Positions 61,811 to 64,000 of a stretch of DNA of 64,000 bases are shown here, one piece after another; position 1 is the first letter of the stretch, and every line of letters begins with the position of its first letter. Made by a program: the position numbers and the translations under genes. The notes below the pieces were generated by a model. The model saw only the letters and a list, made by a program, of their open reading frames with translations. It had not been told where the DNA came from and ran no database searches. Where the stretch lies: NCBI GenBank assembly GCA_016234115.1, contig JACRHD010000065.1:1-64000 (forward strand). The letters are read 5' to 3'. This DNA is from Nitrospirota bacterium (GTDB lineage Bacteria; Nitrospirota; Thermodesulfovibrionia; UBA6902).

Positions 61811-61820
61811 TTTTCCTTCA

Positions 61821-61848
61821 TCACTTGGTTACTCGTCACTTGTCACTG
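61821..61848. repeat. Short heptamer run upstream of flgI
   Basis: Units TCACTTG, GTTACTC, GTCACTT and GTCACTG on the plus strand lie between the flgH stop and the flgI ribosome site, in the opposite orientation to the array inside flgI. Confidence 0.7.
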
Positions 61849-61851
61849 TCT

Positions 61852-62658
61852 TCAGAACGGCCATACGTTATCAAGTATTCTGACAAGCCATCCGGGTCTC
61901 TGCTTATCCTGAATTACTCCATCCCCCACATAATAAATCTGGGCGTCCGCTATGCTGCTGCTTAACACGGTATTGCCTGCATCGATGTCATCGGGCCTCA
62001 CCATCCCGGCAAGCACCAGTACCTGTTTTTCGTCATTGATCGTCATTTCTTTTCTCGCTTCAATAACGAGGTTGCCGTTAGGCATTACTTCGACAACCTT
62101 CGCCGTTATCGTTGCAACGAGTTTCCCCTCCCTGTTCGTGTCTCCCTTTCCCTTAAATTCCGATTTGCCCGTGCCGGCGACTTTTGGTTCAAATATATTC
62201 GAGCCCTTGTATAAATCCTTCAATAAAAAAGCATTATGAAGGTTGAAATCCGTATTCATGCCGAAGATATCGGACATGTCATACTCCGCGATCGAGTCCC
62301 GGCTCGTATCCGTATCCGCCTTCCCTGAGCCGGACAGATTTTCCACAATCCTTATCGTCACAAGATCATTCAGCCTTCTCGCCTTTGTGTCTTCGAATAT
62401 ATTTTCCGAGTCAAGCCAGAGAGAGTTTGCAGACGATGTCTTTTCTTCCTTCTCATGATAAACATATTTAGGAGGAGGCAGCGGTAGTTTCGCAGAAGGA
62501 GAGGCACAGGCATAAAACAGAATACAGAAGACAGAAGACAGGATACAGAATAAAAAGTAAAATTGAATCTTCCCTGAATCCCGGTTTCCGGCTCCCGGCT
62601 CCCGACTCCCGACTCCCGACTCCTGTCTTTTAGAGTTCCACCCTGATTGTATTTTCAT
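61852..62658 (-). CDS. flgH: Flagellar L-ring lipoprotein FlgH
   Basis: A 268-residue outer-membrane L-ring subunit. The mature part has NDLVTIRIVENLSGSGKADT, FKGKGDTNREGKLVATIT and VEVMPNGNLVIEARKEM. The N-terminus is a lipoprotein signal with Cys after FLFCILSSVFCILFYA; both its polar and hydrophobic parts are encoded by heptamer arrays. ATG at 62658 lies 28 bases inside flgA with AGAGGAG upstream. The lipid-anchor Cys is assigned from position. Confidence 0.94.
   Translation of the reverse strand: MKIQSGWNSKRQESGVGSREPGAGNRDSGKIQFYFLFCILSSVFCILFYACASPSAKLPLPPPKYVYHEKEEKTSSANSLWLDSENIFEDTKARRLNDLVTIRIVENLSGSGKADTDTSRDSIAEYDMSDIFGMNTDFNLHNAFLLKDLYKGSNIFEPKVAGTGKSEFKGKGDTNREGKLVATITAKVVEVMPNGNLVIEARKEMTINDEKQVLVLAGMVRPDDIDAGNTVLSSSIADAQIYYVGDGVIQDKQRPGWLVRILDNVWPF
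62518..62552. repeat. Heptamer array encoding FlgH hydrophobic signal core
   Basis: Five 7-base units (CAGAATA, CAGAAGA, CAGAAGA, CAGGATA, CAGAATA on the plus strand). The coding strand reads TTCTGTC-type units, giving FCILSSV-like hydrophobic peptide just before the lipobox Cys. Confidence 0.9.
62575..62623. repeat. Heptamer array encoding FlgH N-terminal polar part
   Basis: Seven 7-base units (TGAATCC, CGGTTTC, CGGCTCC twice, CGACTCC three times on the plus strand) immediately downstream of the flgH start. They encode the Gly/Ser/Arg/Glu-rich stretch around ESGVGSREPGAGNRDSG. Confidence 0.92.
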
Positions 62659-63370
62659 CCACCAACACTCCTCTCACCTCTTTTTTTGAAGACAGATTCA
62701 TTGCCTTTACCTGCGTCCCGACGTATCCCTTCTCTCTGATTTCGCCGGCTGCGGTAATGCTGAATCCCGTTCCGCTGATTAAAAGAACCACTTTACGGCC
62801 TTTCTTCACCGCCTGTGTTTTGTCCACCATGTTGTCAACGATCACCGCGTCGGCCGGGACAGACCTCTTTAAGGGTTTTCCGATAACCGTTTCATGATCT
62901 CTTACAGCGCCCTTCGGCATCCTGTTTATATCCATTTCAGACAGATATAAGTCGTCGTCCTGTAAAACGTAGCCCCTGCTGAATGGTCGCTTGCTTTTAA
63001 CGACGACATCAAGGACCCTGACGTCGGCCTTTGCAATCACTTTTTGGTCGCCGTCGAATACTAAGACAAAAACGCCCTTGCCGACAGGTCCTTTTTCAAC
63101 GATTATCAGGTCAGGAGCTTTGTCCGGGACATTCCCTGCAAATGAGACGTTGCTCACATCTATCCTTTCCCAGGGGTAGTTTTTTTCCAAAAAATTCCTC
63201 AGGGCGTCTTCAGGCTCCCATGAATACGCCGGTACTAAAGTAACAAGTGACAAGTGACAAGTGACAATCAGGAAAGTGACAAGTGAAGCGTGACGAGTGA
63301 CAAGTCTTCTGAATGCCGACTCCCGGCTTCTGACTTCTGACTTCAAAGTGACCCGTCTTCTCTCTTTCAA
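62630..63370 (-). CDS. flgA: P-ring chaperone FlgA
   Basis: A 246-residue periplasmic chaperone for P-ring assembly. The C-terminal SAF-like domain has VLQDDDLYLSEMDINRMPKG and DAVIVDNMVDKTQAVKKG, and the end has GKPLKRSVPADAV and IREKGYVGTQVKAMN. The N-terminal about 47 residues are repeat-encoded, ending in RRLVTRHASLVTFL and VTCHLSLVT, almost the same as in FlgI. Start is TTG at 63370 with GGGAG upstream; the only other nearby candidate (a TTG 8 codons on) lacks a ribosome site. Confidence 0.92.
   Translation of the reverse strand: MKERRRVTLKSEVRSRESAFRRLVTRHASLVTFLIVTCHLSLVTLVPAYSWEPEDALRNFLEKNYPWERIDVSNVSFAGNVPDKAPDLIIVEKGPVGKGVFVLVFDGDQKVIAKADVRVLDVVVKSKRPFSRGYVLQDDDLYLSEMDINRMPKGAVRDHETVIGKPLKRSVPADAVIVDNMVDKTQAVKKGRKVVLLISGTGFSITAAGEIREKGYVGTQVKAMNLSSKKEVRGVLVDENTIRVEL
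63240..63345. repeat. Heptamer array encoding FlgA signal peptide
   Basis: Plus strand: GTAACAA, three GTGACAA, an 8-base interruption (TCAGGAAA), then GTGACAA, GTGAAGC, GTGACGA, GTGACAA, GTCTTCT, GAATGCC, GACTCCC, GGCTTCT, GACTTCT, GACTTCA. The 4 + 8-base + 4 layout is the same as in flgI, so the two arrays are copies of one element. Confidence 0.92.
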
Positions 63371-63390
63371 CCTCTTCTCCCTTCCGTTTA

Positions 63391-63417
63391 CTGTCTACTG
63401 TTACTGTCTACTGTCTA
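63391..63417. repeat. Heptamer run between flgG and flgA
   Basis: Units CTGTCTA, CTGTTA (6 bases), CTGTCTA and CTGTCTA on the plus strand fill most of the gap between the flgG stop (63418) and the flgA ribosome site. Confidence 0.75.
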
Positions 63418-64000
63418 CTATCTCTTTATGGTGTTGGCCATTTGCAGCATCTCATCCGATGTTTGCACTACCTTGGAATTCAGCTCATACGCGCGCTGAC
63501 TGATGATCATGTTCACCATCTCTTCCACAATATTAACGTTGCTCATTTCAAGAAATCCCTGATTGACTGTCCCAAGTCCGTCAGCCCCCGGATTCCCGGT
63601 CGTCGCCTCGCCTGACGCGCCTGTTGGGGTGAACAGGTTTTTGCCGAGGGCGCTAAGCCCGCCCGGATTAATGAACTGGGCAAGTTCTATCTGACCCAGC
63701 TCGACCGGCGTAGAGTTCCCGGCCTGCAGTACGGACACGGTGCCGTCGGAATTAATTGTAATCTGCAGGGTGTTGGAAGGGATTGTTACGGCAGGCTCCA
63801 GGGGATATCCGTCAGAATTGACTACGCGCCCTTCACTGTCGATTTTAAAAGAGCCCGAACGGGTATATGCAATTTCACCGTCCGGTTTTGTGATCTGGAA
63901 AAATCCGCTTCCCTCAATTACGAGATCGAGGTTGTTGCCGGTCGATACAAAGTCCCCCTGCTGAAACATCTTTTGCACCGCGGCAGGTTTAACGCCGAGA
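63418..64000 (-). CDS. flgG: Distal rod protein FlgG, 5' end beyond window
   Basis: About 193 codons of the C-terminal part are present. The sequence LGVKPAAVQKMFQQGDFVST, GNNLDLVIEGSGFFQI, GLGTVNQGFLEMSNVNIVEEM and ISQRAYELNSKVVQTSDEML is diagnostic of FlgG. The frame runs off the window edge. Gene order flgG-flgA is normal. Confidence 0.95.
   Translation of the reverse strand, partial: LGVKPAAVQKMFQQGDFVSTGNNLDLVIEGSGFFQITKPDGEIAYTRSGSFKIDSEGRVVNSDGYPLEPAVTIPSNTLQITINSDGTVSVLQAGNSTPVELGQIELAQFINPGGLSALGKNLFTPTGASGEATTGNPGADGLGTVNQGFLEMSNVNIVEEMVNMIISQRAYELNSKVVQTSDEMLQMANTIKR

Noticed and set aside
61689-63345. CRISPR array
   Set aside because: Units are 7 bases without spacers of uniform length, and no cas gene is near. 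They are short tandem repeats.
1-64000. tRNA, rRNA, riboswitch, transposase, integrase or prophage genes
   Set aside because: I looked for tRNA-like cloverleaf ends, conserved riboswitch cores and DDE or integrase motifs in the translated frames and saw none that I could support. A dedicated search (tRNAscan, Rfam) would be more sensitive.

Overview
The window reads as one continuous accessory and motility region of a Gram-negative, flagellated bacterium. It has P-ring and L-ring genes, a FlgH lipoprotein and heptose-type sugar enzymes. Every gene I can support lies on the minus strand, so transcription runs from high to low coordinates. The flagellar gene order (flgG-flgA-flgH-flgI-flgJ-flgM-flgN-flgK-flgL-csrA-fliW-fliC-flaG-fliD-fliS), the many B12-type radical SAM proteins and the surface proteins starting with an NYQGYLSDSGGNP-like domain fit a Nitrospirota-like or deltaproteobacterial lineage. 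This is inference; there is no 16S or marker gene here.

Layout in transcription order. (1) 64000-56319: late flagellar genes from flgG (cut by the window edge) through the rings, rod-binding FlgJ, anti-sigma FlgM, FlgN, hook-filament junction proteins, CsrA and FliW. A near-consensus sigma-28 promoter precedes flgM. (2) 56203-52914: a consensus sigma-28 promoter, a leader with a CsrA-type hairpin, flagellin fliC, a hairpin, flaG, fliD, fliS and a terminator-like hairpin. (3) 52792-49857: a methyltransferase-glycosyltransferase-TPR fusion and a second fliS, each behind a sigma-54-like promoter. (4) 49724-11025: about 27 genes of nucleotide-sugar synthesis and glycan transfer. They include GDP-heptose kinase and guanylyltransferase, SDR enzymes, a ColD-like PLP 3-dehydratase, three separate two-subunit thiamine-diphosphate enzymes, six radical SAM proteins, methyltransferases and large multidomain glycosyltransferases. 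(5) 10889-7201: a Maf/CgeB-like and a GT9 glycosyltransferase. (6) 7127-2617: an unknown helical protein, a response regulator, a PilZ protein, MotA, MotB and a PAS histidine kinase. (7) 2450-1: a DUF433/DUF5615 pair and a Cys-rich surface protein cut by the window edge.

The parts make one system: a polar-type flagellum whose flagellin is probably glycosylated by the embedded island. Sigma-54-like promoters in front of both sugar operons and fliS suggest the glycan genes are timed with flagellar assembly. The enzyme set (three TPP enzymes, C-methyltransferase, B12 radical SAM enzymes, 3-deoxygenation) predicts a branched, higher-carbon deoxy sugar.

The most unusual signal is a set of heptanucleotide tandem arrays scattered through the window. 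In flgA, flgI and flgH these arrays are translated and supply the signal peptides of three consecutive exported flagellar proteins. In two glycosyltransferases they encode Gly/Arg/Lys-rich linkers. I saw no tRNA, rRNA, CRISPR array, transposase or prophage.
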